Origin: Alphaproteobacteria bacterium AO1-B
GTDB lineage: Bacteria; Pseudomonadota; Alphaproteobacteria; Rhizobiales; Stappiaceae
Assembly (NCBI GenBank): GCA_001890945.1
Contig: MLAX01000006.1
Location: forward strand, 186,001-250,000
DNA: 64,000 nucleotides
Reading direction: 5' to 3'
Part shown: positions 24,643 through 33,229 of the stretch, one piece after another
Position numbering within the stretch: position 1 is the stretch's first letter
Layout: each line of letters begins with the position of its first letter
Notes under the pieces: model-generated
Databases searched by the model: none
Seen by the model: only the letters and a program-made list of their open reading frames with translations
What the model was told of the DNA's origin: nothing
Program-made: the position numbers and the translations under genes

Positions 24643-25817
24643 AGAGGCTTCCGTCCAGAGGCAACCCAAATTGGCCAACCAGCGTAGCCTTTGGGGTGCA
24701 GGGCAGCAAAAATGTGATCCTGGAAACCTTGCCGGAAACGGGCAATCTGTTCCGGACTGTCACCACGTTCAACGGCCATTTGGCCAGCATAAACGTTTTC
24801 CCAGGATTGGATGATGTCTGCGAAGTCTTGTGGATTGCCGTCAAGGTTGGTGACCATGAAGCTTTCCATCTTGATATCTTCAAACCCGCCGTCGATCAGA
24901 TAGCGCCGGCTCTTGGGGCCGAGCTCGATATCCATATCGAAATGGTCCCAAAGCTTGGCGACCTCGTTGTAGGTCCACTGAATGGTTTCAGAGCGCGGTT
25001 CGCCAAGGCAGTGCGAGTTTTTCTCGTTTGTGATGTAGACCCGGCCGCCCGGTTTGCAGATCCGGTAGAGTTCTTTCAAGATCTCTTCCGGATGATCAAA
25101 AACCTGAAGCGCATGACGGCAAGTGACGAAATCGAACTGGTTGCTTTCCAGAAGCATCTCTGAGGCATCGCCATAAACATACTCAATGCCCTTTACGCCA
25201 AATTCGGCGGCAACTTTCCGCGCATAATCAAGGCTTGATTTTGAGTGATCGAGCGCAACCAGCCGGCCGAGTTCGTATTCCTTTTGCGCCAGAACAGCGA
25301 AATCACCAATTCCGCAACAAATGTCCGCCATCTGCATGCCAGGCTTCAGCCCATGACGGCCGAGGATTTCGCGCTCGTGGTGCCAGGTCAGCTTGGTTTG
25401 GGTCCGCAGGATCGGAATGAAACCACCTTCTTCCAGGAAGGTCTGCCCAGGATAAAAGTCGCTGTCGTACTCACTGACCGTGATGTTCTGATTTGCGCTT
25501 TCCAAAGCCTGGAATTTACGTGTTGACCATCCAACACAGCTCGACGTTGTCACCTGGATATTCAGGTCCGGACGATTAACGCAAGTATCGACCAGGTGCC
25601 GGGCAATCGCCTGAAACGCAACGTTGTTCATCCGCACGAGGCGGCGGACGTTTAGATAGAGCCGACCTTTGACAGTGGACGTTGCCGAATCGAGGGCCTC
25701 CATGCAGCCATTGAGCTCATCGGCAGATTGTGGCCGCAAGCTGCCCTGCAAGGAGAATTCCTGATCGTTTTCATTGAAACGCCAATCGAATGCGTGGCCA
25801 GTCGCTGGGGAAGTCAC
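24639..25817 (-). CDS. STAS-like domain fused to a SAM-dependent methyltransferase
   Basis: Residues about 10-120 of this 392-residue protein align with the STAS protein at 21327-21665 (LYLNVRRL-RMNNV-IARHLVDTCVNRPDLNIQV against its core), but the phospho-acceptor serines are replaced by N65/V66. Residues about 140-330 are a class I methyltransferase: motif I is DICCGIGDF at 165, followed by VALDHSKSSLDYAR and a post-motif FVTCRHALQVFDHPEEIL. The methyl acceptor is unknown. The start is GTG, overlapping the upstream stop as GTGA. The pairing suggests a methyltransferase docked into the switch. Confidence 0.8.
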   Translation of the reverse strand: MTSPATGHAFDWRFNENDQEFSLQGSLRPQSADELNGCMEALDSATSTVKGRLYLNVRRLVRMNNVAFQAIARHLVDTCVNRPDLNIQVTTSSCVGWSTRKFQALESANQNITVSEYDSDFYPGQTFLEEGGFIPILRTQTKLTWHHEREILGRHGLKPGMQMADICCGIGDFAVLAQKEYELGRLVALDHSKSSLDYARKVAAEFGVKGIEYVYGDASEMLLESNQFDFVTCRHALQVFDHPEEILKELYRICKPGGRVYITNEKNSHCLGEPRSETIQWTYNEVAKLWDHFDMDIELGPKSRRYLIDGGFEDIKMESFMVTNLDGNPQDFADIIQSWENVYAGQMAVERGDSPEQIARFRQGFQDHIFAALHPKGYAGWPIWVASGRKPL

Positions 25818-26338
25818 GATGCATTATCCTCGAAAACAAGATCGGCCGTCAGGCAAATACGGTTGTTTGATTGGTCACGGGTCAGGTTGAACTCCGCCCC
25901 ATAATCGACGCTCAGCTCCAAAAGACCGAGGGATCTATCCGGGTTCTCTGCTGAGAAAAGGCGATCTAGATAGATGGCGTCCTTGTCTGGACGCTTGGTC
26001 AAGGCGACCGCGTCATCGTAAAAGCGCGCGATGTCTTCGCTGCCGGGCATATCGATCTCGATGCGGTCCGAATTCTCACGGCGTTTGAACCGGCACACGA
26101 CCTTGCCGTCGTTTCCATGTCTGTGGAACGCCGTTTCCATCAGCTCATTGAGCGCGGATGAATAAAGATTGGCAAACAGCATGGAATCGAGACGGTTGTG
26201 ACAAACCATTCGGGAGACGTAGCTCGAAACAAGATCGCAGTTGGCCCAGTTTGAAGAAAAATCGCGAACATCCAGATCGATCTCGATCATCGGCGTTTCG
26301 CCCGCTCCGCTGGCGTTCGAATATGACACGTCGCCCAA
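25814..26338 (-). CDS. Degenerate slr1658-like HATPase partner protein
   Basis: This 174-residue protein resembles the HATPase at 21697-22242: SALNELMETAFHRH corresponds to its N-box and RSLGLLELSVDYGAEF to its SGLGLLTLMSDY. The N-box asparagine is replaced by threonine (ETAF instead of ENAV) and the glycine box is reduced, so ATP binding is doubtful. It may act as a pure binding partner for the STAS part of the next gene, with which it overlaps. The listed start is TTG after GGAG; a GTG at 26329 or ATG at 26290 are alternatives. Confidence 0.62.
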   Translation of the reverse strand: MGDVSYSNASGAGETPMIEIDLDVRDFSSNWANCDLVSSYVSRMVCHNRLDSMLFANLYSSALNELMETAFHRHGNDGKVVCRFKRRENSDRIEIDMPGSEDIARFYDDAVALTKRPDKDAIYLDRLFSAENPDRSLGLLELSVDYGAEFNLTRDQSNNRICLTADLVFEDNAS

Positions 26339-26715
26339 ACTCCATTATTGACGCCGAAATTTGCGCTCAGTTTTAGTTTCCGAACACAGATGACTGCGGC
26401 TCCCTATCACCGCGGCAGGAAGTATGACGTCGAAATCGTTAAGCTAGATCCAACCAGAATGGTAAATATTAGCCCCATACCTAGTTCAACTGTTTGAACT
26501 TTGAGTGTCAACCAGTATGAATTATCACGGCTTTTGGCAGTTATTCTGATAGGTGACAAGATACGGGGCTGATCTATTCGCAAGCATCTGGGGAATGTTG
26601 ATTTTTCGCTGCTTGTGGGCAGTGTATTTCCAAAACCAACAAACGCCGTTAAATGACTAGCGGAACGGCTGCGGGAAGCGCGGCAGGAAACTCTGACTGT
26701 TGTTAGAAACGAAAA
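26339..26715. other. 377-base divergent regulatory gap
   Basis: No gene is seen between the two divergent signalling modules. The one clear element is the inverted repeat at 26483-26500. The rest is AT-richer than its surroundings, as expected for two promoters. Confidence 0.5.
26483..26500. promoter_or_regulatory. Inverted repeat in the divergent gap
   Basis: AGTTCAA at 26483-26489 and TTGAACT at 26494-26500 are exact complements with a 4-base spacer. The repeat lies 145 bases before the minus-strand operon and 216 before the plus-strand gene, so one regulator could serve both. Confidence 0.5.
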
Positions 26716-27648
26716 ATGGCGGATTCGTTTTCATCTGATTCTCAAACCGGTGGGTACAGCGCATCTATGAAAGATGAATTGGAAGCCCTGCGCGCCGAGC
26801 TGGCAGAGTTGAAAGCCGAGCAAGCGGATCTGCAGCTGCTTTATGAAGCGACCATCGAACACGGCGAGGCCGTGGAAGATCAGCTTGCCGAGAATAATCA
26901 GCTGCTTCTGGAAACCCAGCGCCGGCTTGAGGCCGAGTTGGCCGACGCGGGCCGGTATGTGTTGTCGATCCTGCCGGAGCCGAGGTCGGAAGGCCCGAAA
27001 GCGGACTGGCTTTTGATTCCGTCAACGGAACTTGGTGGCGATTCCTTCGGCTATCATGACCTTGATAGCGATCATTTTGCCATCTACCTGATCGATGTCT
27101 GCGGACACGGTGTTGGTGCAGCTTTGCTCTCTGTTTCGATTATCAACGTGTTGCGCTCTTGCGCGCTGCCGGAAACAGATTTCCGGATCCCCTCCGATGT
27201 GCTGTTCAAGTTGAATAACGCCTTCCCAATGGAACGGCAGAACAACATGTTCTTCACCATCTGGTACGGTGTTTTTCAAAGGTCGACCGGCAAGCTGTCT
27301 TATGCGTCCGGGGGGCATCCGGCAGCCGTTCTGTTGCCAGTGGCCAGGGACGAGGGGGCGTTTTCGCTCATTGGGACGAGCGAAGGCATGGTGATCGGCG
27401 CCATTGAAGATATGACGTTCGATCAGTCCGACGTATCGGTAAGATCAGGAGATCGCTTGTTGGTCTTGAGTGACGGCACCTATGAGGTGGATGACCTTGA
27501 AGGCGATGTGTTAAGCCTTGAGGGGCTGGCCAACGAGGCGCTTGCCGCAGACGGCTCCATACCGTCACATATCCTGGAGTGGGTTCAGAAAAAGTCTGGT
27601 CAATCCGAGTTGCCGGATGACTATTCAATGATCGAGTTTCAGTTCTGA
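26716..27648 (+). CDS. Soluble SpoIIE-type PP2C phosphatase (RsbU-like) with coiled coil
   Basis: This 310-residue cytoplasmic protein has a long coiled coil (residues about 18-80, ELEALRAELAELKAEQADL) and a SpoIIE-type phosphatase domain. GGDSFGYHD at 107, IDVCGHGVGAALLS at 126, YASGGHPA, LVLSDGTYEVDD and DDYSM are the expected metal-site and core motifs. No sensory domain is visible; the coiled coil may dock it to a partner. The gene runs tail to tail into an anti-sigma-like HATPase gene with a 10-base overlap. No strong ribosome-binding site precedes the ATG; Met18 is an alternative start. Confidence 0.85.
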   Translation: MADSFSSDSQTGGYSASMKDELEALRAELAELKAEQADLQLLYEATIEHGEAVEDQLAENNQLLLETQRRLEAELADAGRYVLSILPEPRSEGPKADWLLIPSTELGGDSFGYHDLDSDHFAIYLIDVCGHGVGAALLSVSIINVLRSCALPETDFRIPSDVLFKLNNAFPMERQNNMFFTIWYGVFQRSTGKLSYASGGHPAAVLLPVARDEGAFSLIGTSEGMVIGAIEDMTFDQSDVSVRSGDRLLVLSDGTYEVDDLEGDVLSLEGLANEALAADGSIPSHILEWVQKKSGQSELPDDYSMIEFQF

Positions 27649-28082
27649 TCGGTTCCGTTGGAGCTCAACCGCAAAACCACCCGAGTCGTATTGGTGCCGT
27701 CGTTCCGGGAATGCAACACCTCTTCAGACACCTGATGGACCAGAAAGAGGCCCAATCCGCCAACTGACATGTCGTCGGCAGATGTCTCGGTCATATCGAG
27801 GACAGGGGCGGTCCCGGTGTCGAAAGCGGTCGCGTGATCTTCTAGGGTCAAGATGAGCCGGTCACCGTCTTTGGTGAGTTCGGTTTTGATGGTGTCAGCC
27901 ACGGCTTCTGGATAGCCGTAGGACACTGTGTTGGAGAAAAGCTCTTCTACGATTAAAGACAGATGACGGCGAGTATGGTCATCAAGACCGTGGCGTGCAG
28001 CAAGGTCGTCCAGAAAGGTGTAGATCCTGGAAAGTTCGTCTAATTCGTTTGCAACTTCCAAAGTCCCGAGAACCGATGTCAT
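27639..28082 (-). CDS. RsbW-like HATPase (anti-sigma factor/serine kinase type)
   Basis: This 147-residue protein is a single HATPase_c domain with a canonical N-box (LIVEELFSNTVSYGYP) and glycine box (SVGGLGLFLVHQVSEEV). It should phosphorylate the STAS protein encoded 43 bases upstream and sequester a target when the STAS is phosphorylated. No sigma factor gene is adjacent. Its 3' end overlaps the convergent phosphatase gene by 10 bases. Confidence 0.83.
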   Translation of the reverse strand: MTSVLGTLEVANELDELSRIYTFLDDLAARHGLDDHTRRHLSLIVEELFSNTVSYGYPEAVADTIKTELTKDGDRLILTLEDHATAFDTGTAPVLDMTETSADDMSVGGLGLFLVHQVSEEVLHSRNDGTNTTRVVLRLSSNGTDQN

Positions 28083-28125
28083 CCACCCGGTCTCCTTCTA
28101 GGGCGCTGAGAGCGCATAAAGTCAG

Positions 28126-28482
28126 CTAGCCCCGGATCTCTGCCAGAGCATCATCGCGCGCTTCAACCACGCTGAGGATCTTGAGGAAGCCGGAGATCTT
28201 CAGGACTTCATGGACCGATGGATTGACGCCGAAGAGGATCAGTTTGCGTCCTGCCGGGGCGATCTGTTTGGTGATGATCAACAAGGACCGCAGACCAAAA
28301 CTGGTGACATAATCCACGCCGCTCATGTCGATCAGCAGGCTGGAATCGCTCTCTTGGGCGGCTGACTTAAGATGCGCTTCAAAGTCCTTTGCCGACAGGG
28401 TCTCCAGTTTGCCTTTGGGGCAAATGATCCGAATCCCGTCCACCGTTTCGTCGTCGATCGTGAGATGCGCCGCATCCGCCAT
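28126..28482 (-). CDS. STAS anti-anti-sigma protein (RsbV-like)
   Basis: This 118-residue STAS-domain protein has the core SSLLIDMSGVDYVTSFGLRSL; Ser61 in VTSFG is the expected phosphorylation site. I chose ATG 28482 because GGAAGG lies 10 bases before it, although the frame stays open to a GTG at 28500. It heads a two-gene minus-strand unit with the HATPase and is divergent from tssA, sharing a 219-base promoter region with the T6SS. Confidence 0.82.
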   Translation of the reverse strand: MADAAHLTIDDETVDGIRIICPKGKLETLSAKDFEAHLKSAAQESDSSLLIDMSGVDYVTSFGLRSLLIITKQIAPAGRKLILFGVNPSVHEVLKISGFLKILSVVEARDDALAEIRG

Positions 28483-28701
28483 TTGGACCATACCTTCCAC
28501 AGGATTGATTAGGGGGCTGAAACTCGCCAGTGCGTGGGTTTCCCTTGAAGCATGAAAATCTTATGAAATGAAGAACGCAACAGGTGTTTCCTGTCAATGA
28601 TGTGGCGGTATATGGTCCGAGCGTGGACCGGGGATCTGGCTGTGACGATGTTGGATGCCGGAAGACCATGATGCTGCGGGCCGTGACAAGGGAATACTCC
28701 A

Positions 28702-30438
28702 ATGGCTGAAGAGATTGTAATTCCTGAATTGTCCGATCCGCGGGCAGAGGTCGGCAAGGTCGCACTGGCGAATGCGGATGGGCAGGAAGTGTTCCGCGAC
28801 AGTCCCGAATTTGAGGAGCTTGAAGCCGAATTCCGGAAAATGGAGATCGATGGGCCGTCCGCCGTCAATTGGAAGATGCTCAACGAGAAGACCGTCGATG
28901 TCTTGAAGGAAAATTCGAAGGATCTTGTTCTGGCGACCCGGCTCGCTTACGGTCTTTTTCTGGAAGAAGATTTCAAGGGTCTCGCGATTGGTGTCAAGAT
29001 CCTCGAAGACATGTCCAAGGACCATTGGGAAGACATGACACCGCCTGTGCGCCGCGAACGTGGCCGGGCAGGGGCCTTTGACTGGTTTGCAGAAAAACTT
29101 GGATCACTTGTCGAGGGAAAGACGCCAGATGGTGATCAGGGGCTGGCTGCGCTTCAGGCGCATGACTACCTGCTTGAACTTGATACCGCTCTTGAACAGA
29201 AATTCACCAAATCACAAGCAGCTCTTGGGCCGTTAATCCGCGCACTCCGCCCGATTGCAAAAAACGTGCGGTCGGTGCTTGAGGAAGAGGCGCGGAAGAA
29301 AGCCGAAGCGGAAGCGGCGGCCAAAGCCGCGGAAGAAGCCAAGGAAGCCGGAGGGGAGGCTGCTGCCAACCAGGCAGGTGAGGGGGCATCAGGCAGTGCT
29401 CCGGCAAATGCGGCACCTGGAGCGGAGCCTGCTGCCTCGGCTGCTGAACCGGCGCCGGCTGCACCACCCGCGCCACAAACAGCCTCGCCAGCCCCGAGCG
29501 CTGCACCAATTGCGGTGCCGGAGGTTGCCGTTGATGGCGACACGGATGCAGCATTTACGTCCCTGTTTAATGCCGCCGGAAAGGTGGCGTCCAGCAGCCG
29601 GCAACACGCGCCGCAGGATCCAAGAGGGTATTTGTGTGCCCGATTTGCTGTCTGGGGCCGGATCACCGTGATGCCACCCGCCAACAGCGGGAAGTCCAGC
29701 CTACCGCCACCTCAGAAAAACCGGATTGCCGAACTGCAAGCGCTCAAGGGTGCCGGAAACCATCTCGGGTTGATCCAATCAGCTGAAGGCGCATTCATGT
29801 CGTCGCCCTTCTGGATCGATGCGCATTTCATGATCTGCGAGGCTATGAGCGCGCTGGGCAGCGACTATGATGCCGCGCGTCTTTTGGTCGAGGGGGAGTT
29901 GGCCGGGTTCTTGAAACGCTTGCCGGATGTGCTGTCTCTGTCCTTCAGCGACGGAACCCCGTTTGCGAGCGGTGAAACGAAAGCATGGATCAATGAGAGC
30001 GTTGCTGCCGGTGGCGGCGCAGGTGGTGAAGCGGATCCGCTTACGGGAGCCGCATCAACAGCCGCCAGCCTGGCTCAGGCCGGTAAGGTTGTCGAGGGAT
30101 TGGCGGTCTTGAAAGACTATTGCGCCGGCTGCCGGGCGGAACGGGATTGGTTCCGTGGACAGCTGAAGCTGAGTGAATTGTGCCTGCAGTTCGATGTTCT
30201 TCAGCCTTTGGTTGCTCAATTGTCACGGCTTCGAAAGACGGCAGAAGATGCGAATCTGGCGGCCTGGGAGCCAGACTTGGTTGTCGAATTGGCCCGGCTC
30301 TCATGGCGTAGTCTCAACCACAAAAACATCCGTCAGGTCATTTCTGACAATGATTTGGTGCCTTTGAAGGCCTCCGTCATGGAAACTTTATCGATACTGG
30401 ATCTTGGCGCGGCCGCCGAGTTGACGGGCAAGCGTTGA
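28702..30438 (+). CDS. tssA: T6SS TssA (ImpA-type)
   Basis: This 578-residue cytoplasmic protein should cap or prime T6SS tail assembly. The N-terminal ImpA_N domain is recognisable (VNWKMLNEKTVDVLKENSKD, LATRLAYGLF, DHWEDMTPPVRRERGR). A 90-residue Ala/Pro/Glu-rich linker (about 195-285) separates it from a VasJ-like C-terminal half (FWIDAHFMICEAMSALG, CLQFDVLQPLVAQLSRL). It is the first gene of the plus-strand T6SS cluster, 187 bases before tssB. Confidence 0.88.
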   Translation: MAEEIVIPELSDPRAEVGKVALANADGQEVFRDSPEFEELEAEFRKMEIDGPSAVNWKMLNEKTVDVLKENSKDLVLATRLAYGLFLEEDFKGLAIGVKILEDMSKDHWEDMTPPVRRERGRAGAFDWFAEKLGSLVEGKTPDGDQGLAALQAHDYLLELDTALEQKFTKSQAALGPLIRALRPIAKNVRSVLEEEARKKAEAEAAAKAAEEAKEAGGEAAANQAGEGASGSAPANAAPGAEPAASAAEPAPAAPPAPQTASPAPSAAPIAVPEVAVDGDTDAAFTSLFNAAGKVASSSRQHAPQDPRGYLCARFAVWGRITVMPPANSGKSSLPPPQKNRIAELQALKGAGNHLGLIQSAEGAFMSSPFWIDAHFMICEAMSALGSDYDAARLLVEGELAGFLKRLPDVLSLSFSDGTPFASGETKAWINESVAAGGGAGGEADPLTGAASTAASLAQAGKVVEGLAVLKDYCAGCRAERDWFRGQLKLSELCLQFDVLQPLVAQLSRLRKTAEDANLAAWEPDLVVELARLSWRSLNHKNIRQVISDNDLVPLKASVMETLSILDLGAAAELTGKR

Positions 30439-30492
30439 CCGCGCAAAGTAGTTTTGTTGTGTGCCTTTTGAAAAAAGTCATGTCTTTGAGGG

Positions 30493-30558
30493 GTCTTTTT
30501 TAAGACTCTTCTAGACAGATTTGACATGAAACAGTTCTAGAGTGCCCCCCTATAGGGG
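30493..30558. promoter_or_regulatory. Palindrome-rich leader of tssB
   Basis: The 187-base gap before tssB holds GTCTT-TTTT-AAGAC at 30493-30506, two TCTAGA sites 26 bases apart (30510 and 30536), and the perfect palindrome CCCCTATAGGGG at 30547-30558. The first could terminate tssA transcripts; the others may be operator or RNA structure. I found no clear sigma54 site here. Confidence 0.45.
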
Positions 30559-30625
30559 AACACCAGTTTTATAACATGATTTCCGTTAGTGACATCGGAA
30601 GCTCGACTGACGTTAAGGAGAAGGC

Positions 30626-31144
30626 ATGTCCAAAGAATCCTCCGTCGCTCCCAAGGAGCGGGTGAATATCAAGTACAAGCCCGCGACGGGAGACGCTAAG
30701 GAAGAAGTTGAACTTCCGCTGAAGCTCGTCATGCTTGGGGATTACACCATGCGTCCCGACGACACGCCCGTCGAAGACCGGTCCCTGATCAACATCAACA
30801 AGGACAACTTCAACGAGGTGATGAAAAGCCACGAGTTGAAGCTGGACATGTCGACAGACAACAAGCTGGTCGAGCAGCAGGAAGGCGAAGAGCAGGAAAA
30901 GCTCTCCGTTTCTCTGAAGATCGAAAGCCTGGCCGATTTCTCTCCTGAATCCGTTGTGCGTCAGACACCGGAACTCAACAAACTTCTGGAATTGCGCGAG
31001 GCGCTTGTCGCCTTGAAGGGGCCGCTGGGCAACGTTCCGGCGTTCCGCAAGGCAATCCAGAATGTTCTCGGCGATGAGGCTGCCCGCGAAAAACTTCTGG
31101 CTGAACTCACCAAGACGACCGGCAATTCCGGCGACGGCGAATAA
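30626..31144 (+). CDS. tssB: T6SS sheath small subunit TssB (VipA)
   Basis: This 172-residue protein forms the contractile sheath with TssC. Family signatures are PLKLVMLGDYTMRPD, INKDNFNEVMKSHELKLDM, LSVSLKIESLADFSPESVVRQTPELNKLLELREAL. Length is normal. AAGGAGAAGG lies directly before the ATG. tssC follows after 80 bases. A divergent relative of this domain appears again in the protein at 47044-48810. Confidence 0.95.
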   Translation: MSKESSVAPKERVNIKYKPATGDAKEEVELPLKLVMLGDYTMRPDDTPVEDRSLININKDNFNEVMKSHELKLDMSTDNKLVEQQEGEEQEKLSVSLKIESLADFSPESVVRQTPELNKLLELREALVALKGPLGNVPAFRKAIQNVLGDEAAREKLLAELTKTTGNSGDGE

Positions 31145-31224
31145 GTGCCGTTCAAATCGGCGGCGCAACCGGCGCCCGCTGATTTCATCTTACCCGGACC
31201 ACAGCAAGATCAGAGACCGTGAAC

Positions 31225-32712
31225 ATGGCTGACACCGAAAACCAGCAACAGGGCGCCGGCGCGCAAACCGAGGAACTCGACGCCTCGTTGCTTGACCAGA
31301 TTTTACAGGAAACCAAACTCGCTCCGAGCGACGATGGTTATGACGTCGCCAAAAAGGGCGTTGCTGCATTCATTTCCGAACTTCTGAAACCGACCGACGG
31401 TCAAAGCCAGGTTTCTGGCGCTGCCGTCGACATGATGATCACCGAGATCGACAAGAAACTGTCGGATCAGGTCGATCAGATCATCCACAATGAAGACTTC
31501 AAGACGCTGGAGTCCGCTTGGCGCAGCCTGAAGTTCGTCGTGGACCGGACCGATTTCCGCCAGAACATCAAGATCGAAATGATGAGCGTCTCCAAAGACG
31601 AGCTTCTGGAAGATTTTGAAGACAGCCCGGAAGTCGTGAAGTCCGGCCTCTACAAGCACATTTACACCGCTGAATACGGCCAGTTCGGTGGTCAGCCGGT
31701 TGGCGCTGTCGTGACGAACTACGACTTCGGCCCCGGCTCACAGGACATCAAACTGGCTCAGTACTGCGCCAGCGTTGGGTCCATGTCGCATGCCCCGTTC
31801 ATCGCCGCGGCTTCGCCGGCCATGTTCGGTGTGGATACCTTTGAGGAGATCCCGAACCTCAAGGACATGGAATCCATTTTCGAAGGACCGAAATACGCGA
31901 AATGGAACTCGTTCCGCGAGTCGGAAGATTCCCGCTATTTCGCGCTGGCCATGCCGCGCTTCATGCTGCGCACGCCTTACGGCCCTGAGACCACACCGGT
32001 CAAGGCTTTCAATTACGAGGAAGAGTCTGGTTCCAAGAGCGAGAACTACCTCTGGGGCAATGCAGCGTTTGCCATGGCGACCAAGCTGACCGACAGCTTT
32101 GCCAAGTTCCGCTGGTGCCCGAACATCATCGGCCCCCAGTCCGGGGGTGCGGTCGAGGATCTGCCGGTCCACACTTTTGAGGCCATGGGGCAACTGCAGA
32201 GCAAGATCCCGACAGAAGTTCTGGTTTCCGACCGTAAGGAATATGAACTTGCTGAGCAGGGCTTTATCTCCCTGACCATGCGCAAAGGGTCCGACAACGC
32301 AGCGTTCTTCTCGGCAAACTCGGTTCAGAAGCCGAAGTTCTTCGGCAACAATCCGGAAGCCAAGGATGCGGAGCTGAACTACAAGCTCGGCACACAGCTG
32401 CCTTATATGATGATCATCAACCGCCTGGCGCATTACATCAAAGTGCTGCAGCGGGAGAACATCGGCAGCTGGAAAGACCGCAACGAACTGCAGTCCGAGC
32501 TGAACAACTGGATCCGTCAGTACGTATCAGACCAGGACAACCCGTCCGCAGACGTGCGTTCGCGCCGTCCGCTGCGCAAGGCTTCGATCACCGTATCGGA
32601 TGTTGAGGGCGAACCAGGTTGGTACAGCGTGTCGATGGCGGTACAGCCGCACTTCAAGTACATGGGGGCAGACTTCACACTGTCCTTGAAAGGCAAGCTC
32701 GACAAGGCTTAA
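31225..32712 (+). CDS. tssC: T6SS sheath large subunit TssC (VipB)
   Basis: This 495-residue sheath protein has the highly conserved core MMITEIDKKLSDQVDQIIH, LESAWRSLKFVVDRT, WNSFRESEDSRYFALAMPR and AAFFSANSVQKPKFF. It co-assembles with TssB around the Hcp tube. I take the ATG at 31225 in preference to a GTG two codons earlier. A long hairpin follows the gene. Confidence 0.95.
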   Translation: MADTENQQQGAGAQTEELDASLLDQILQETKLAPSDDGYDVAKKGVAAFISELLKPTDGQSQVSGAAVDMMITEIDKKLSDQVDQIIHNEDFKTLESAWRSLKFVVDRTDFRQNIKIEMMSVSKDELLEDFEDSPEVVKSGLYKHIYTAEYGQFGGQPVGAVVTNYDFGPGSQDIKLAQYCASVGSMSHAPFIAAASPAMFGVDTFEEIPNLKDMESIFEGPKYAKWNSFRESEDSRYFALAMPRFMLRTPYGPETTPVKAFNYEEESGSKSENYLWGNAAFAMATKLTDSFAKFRWCPNIIGPQSGGAVEDLPVHTFEAMGQLQSKIPTEVLVSDRKEYELAEQGFISLTMRKGSDNAAFFSANSVQKPKFFGNNPEAKDAELNYKLGTQLPYMMIINRLAHYIKVLQRENIGSWKDRNELQSELNNWIRQYVSDQDNPSADVRSRRPLRKASITVSDVEGEPGWYSVSMAVQPHFKYMGADFTLSLKGKLDKA

Positions 32713-32741
32713 GTCGGTCAGTGTCTTGACGAATGACCTTT

Positions 32742-32771
32742 CACAGGGCGCCAAACGTTTGGTGCCCTGTG
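32742..32771 (+). terminator. Long hairpin between tssC and tssE
   Basis: CACAGGGCGCCAAAC at 32742-32756 and GTTTGGTGCCCTGTG at 32757-32771 are complementary except for one G-T wobble. TTGTTTC follows. It probably reduces read-through or protects the tssBC message, matching the high demand for sheath protein. Confidence 0.7.
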
Positions 32772-32793
32772 TTGTTTCAAGAGGACTTCTGCT

Positions 32794-33207
32794 GTGGCGG
32801 TTTCCCTTTTTCAGCGTCTTGAAGGCGATGTATTGAAAGACGAGTTCAAGTCGCTGGATCAGCATGAGGCGGCGCTGATGGACAGTATACTCGCCGACTT
32901 GCGTATCCTGTTGAACTCAATGGCAGGCTGCTGTGAAACGCGCCCTGACTATGGGCTGGCGGACTTCAACGCCGTCAACCAGAGCCACAAGGACACGGCT
33001 GCAGAGCTCTGCCGGGATATTGAACAGCAAATCATCAAATTCGAACCCCGATTGAGCAATCCGGTGGTCCGGACCATTGAGGATCCGAACCGTCCGCTGG
33101 AGTTTGTGTTCAACGTTGAAGCAGACTTGAAATATGGTACGCGGCAGGTTCGCGTGCGTTTTGATTCTGTGCTGGACAGCTCGGGCAAGGTGCGCCTCAC
33201 TGCTTAA
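32794..33207 (+). CDS. tssE: T6SS baseplate protein TssE (gp25-like)
   Basis: This 137-residue gp25-like protein nucleates sheath polymerisation on the baseplate. Conserved features are SLFQRLE at the start, ILADLRILLNSMAGCCETRPDYGL and LEFVFNVEADLKYG. The start is GTG, preceded by AAGAGGAC. It is followed 22 bases later by tssF. Confidence 0.92.
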   Translation: MAVSLFQRLEGDVLKDEFKSLDQHEAALMDSILADLRILLNSMAGCCETRPDYGLADFNAVNQSHKDTAAELCRDIEQQIIKFEPRLSNPVVRTIEDPNRPLEFVFNVEADLKYGTRQVRVRFDSVLDSSGKVRLTA

Positions 33208-33229
33208 GCCGTAAAAGGATACGTGCTGG

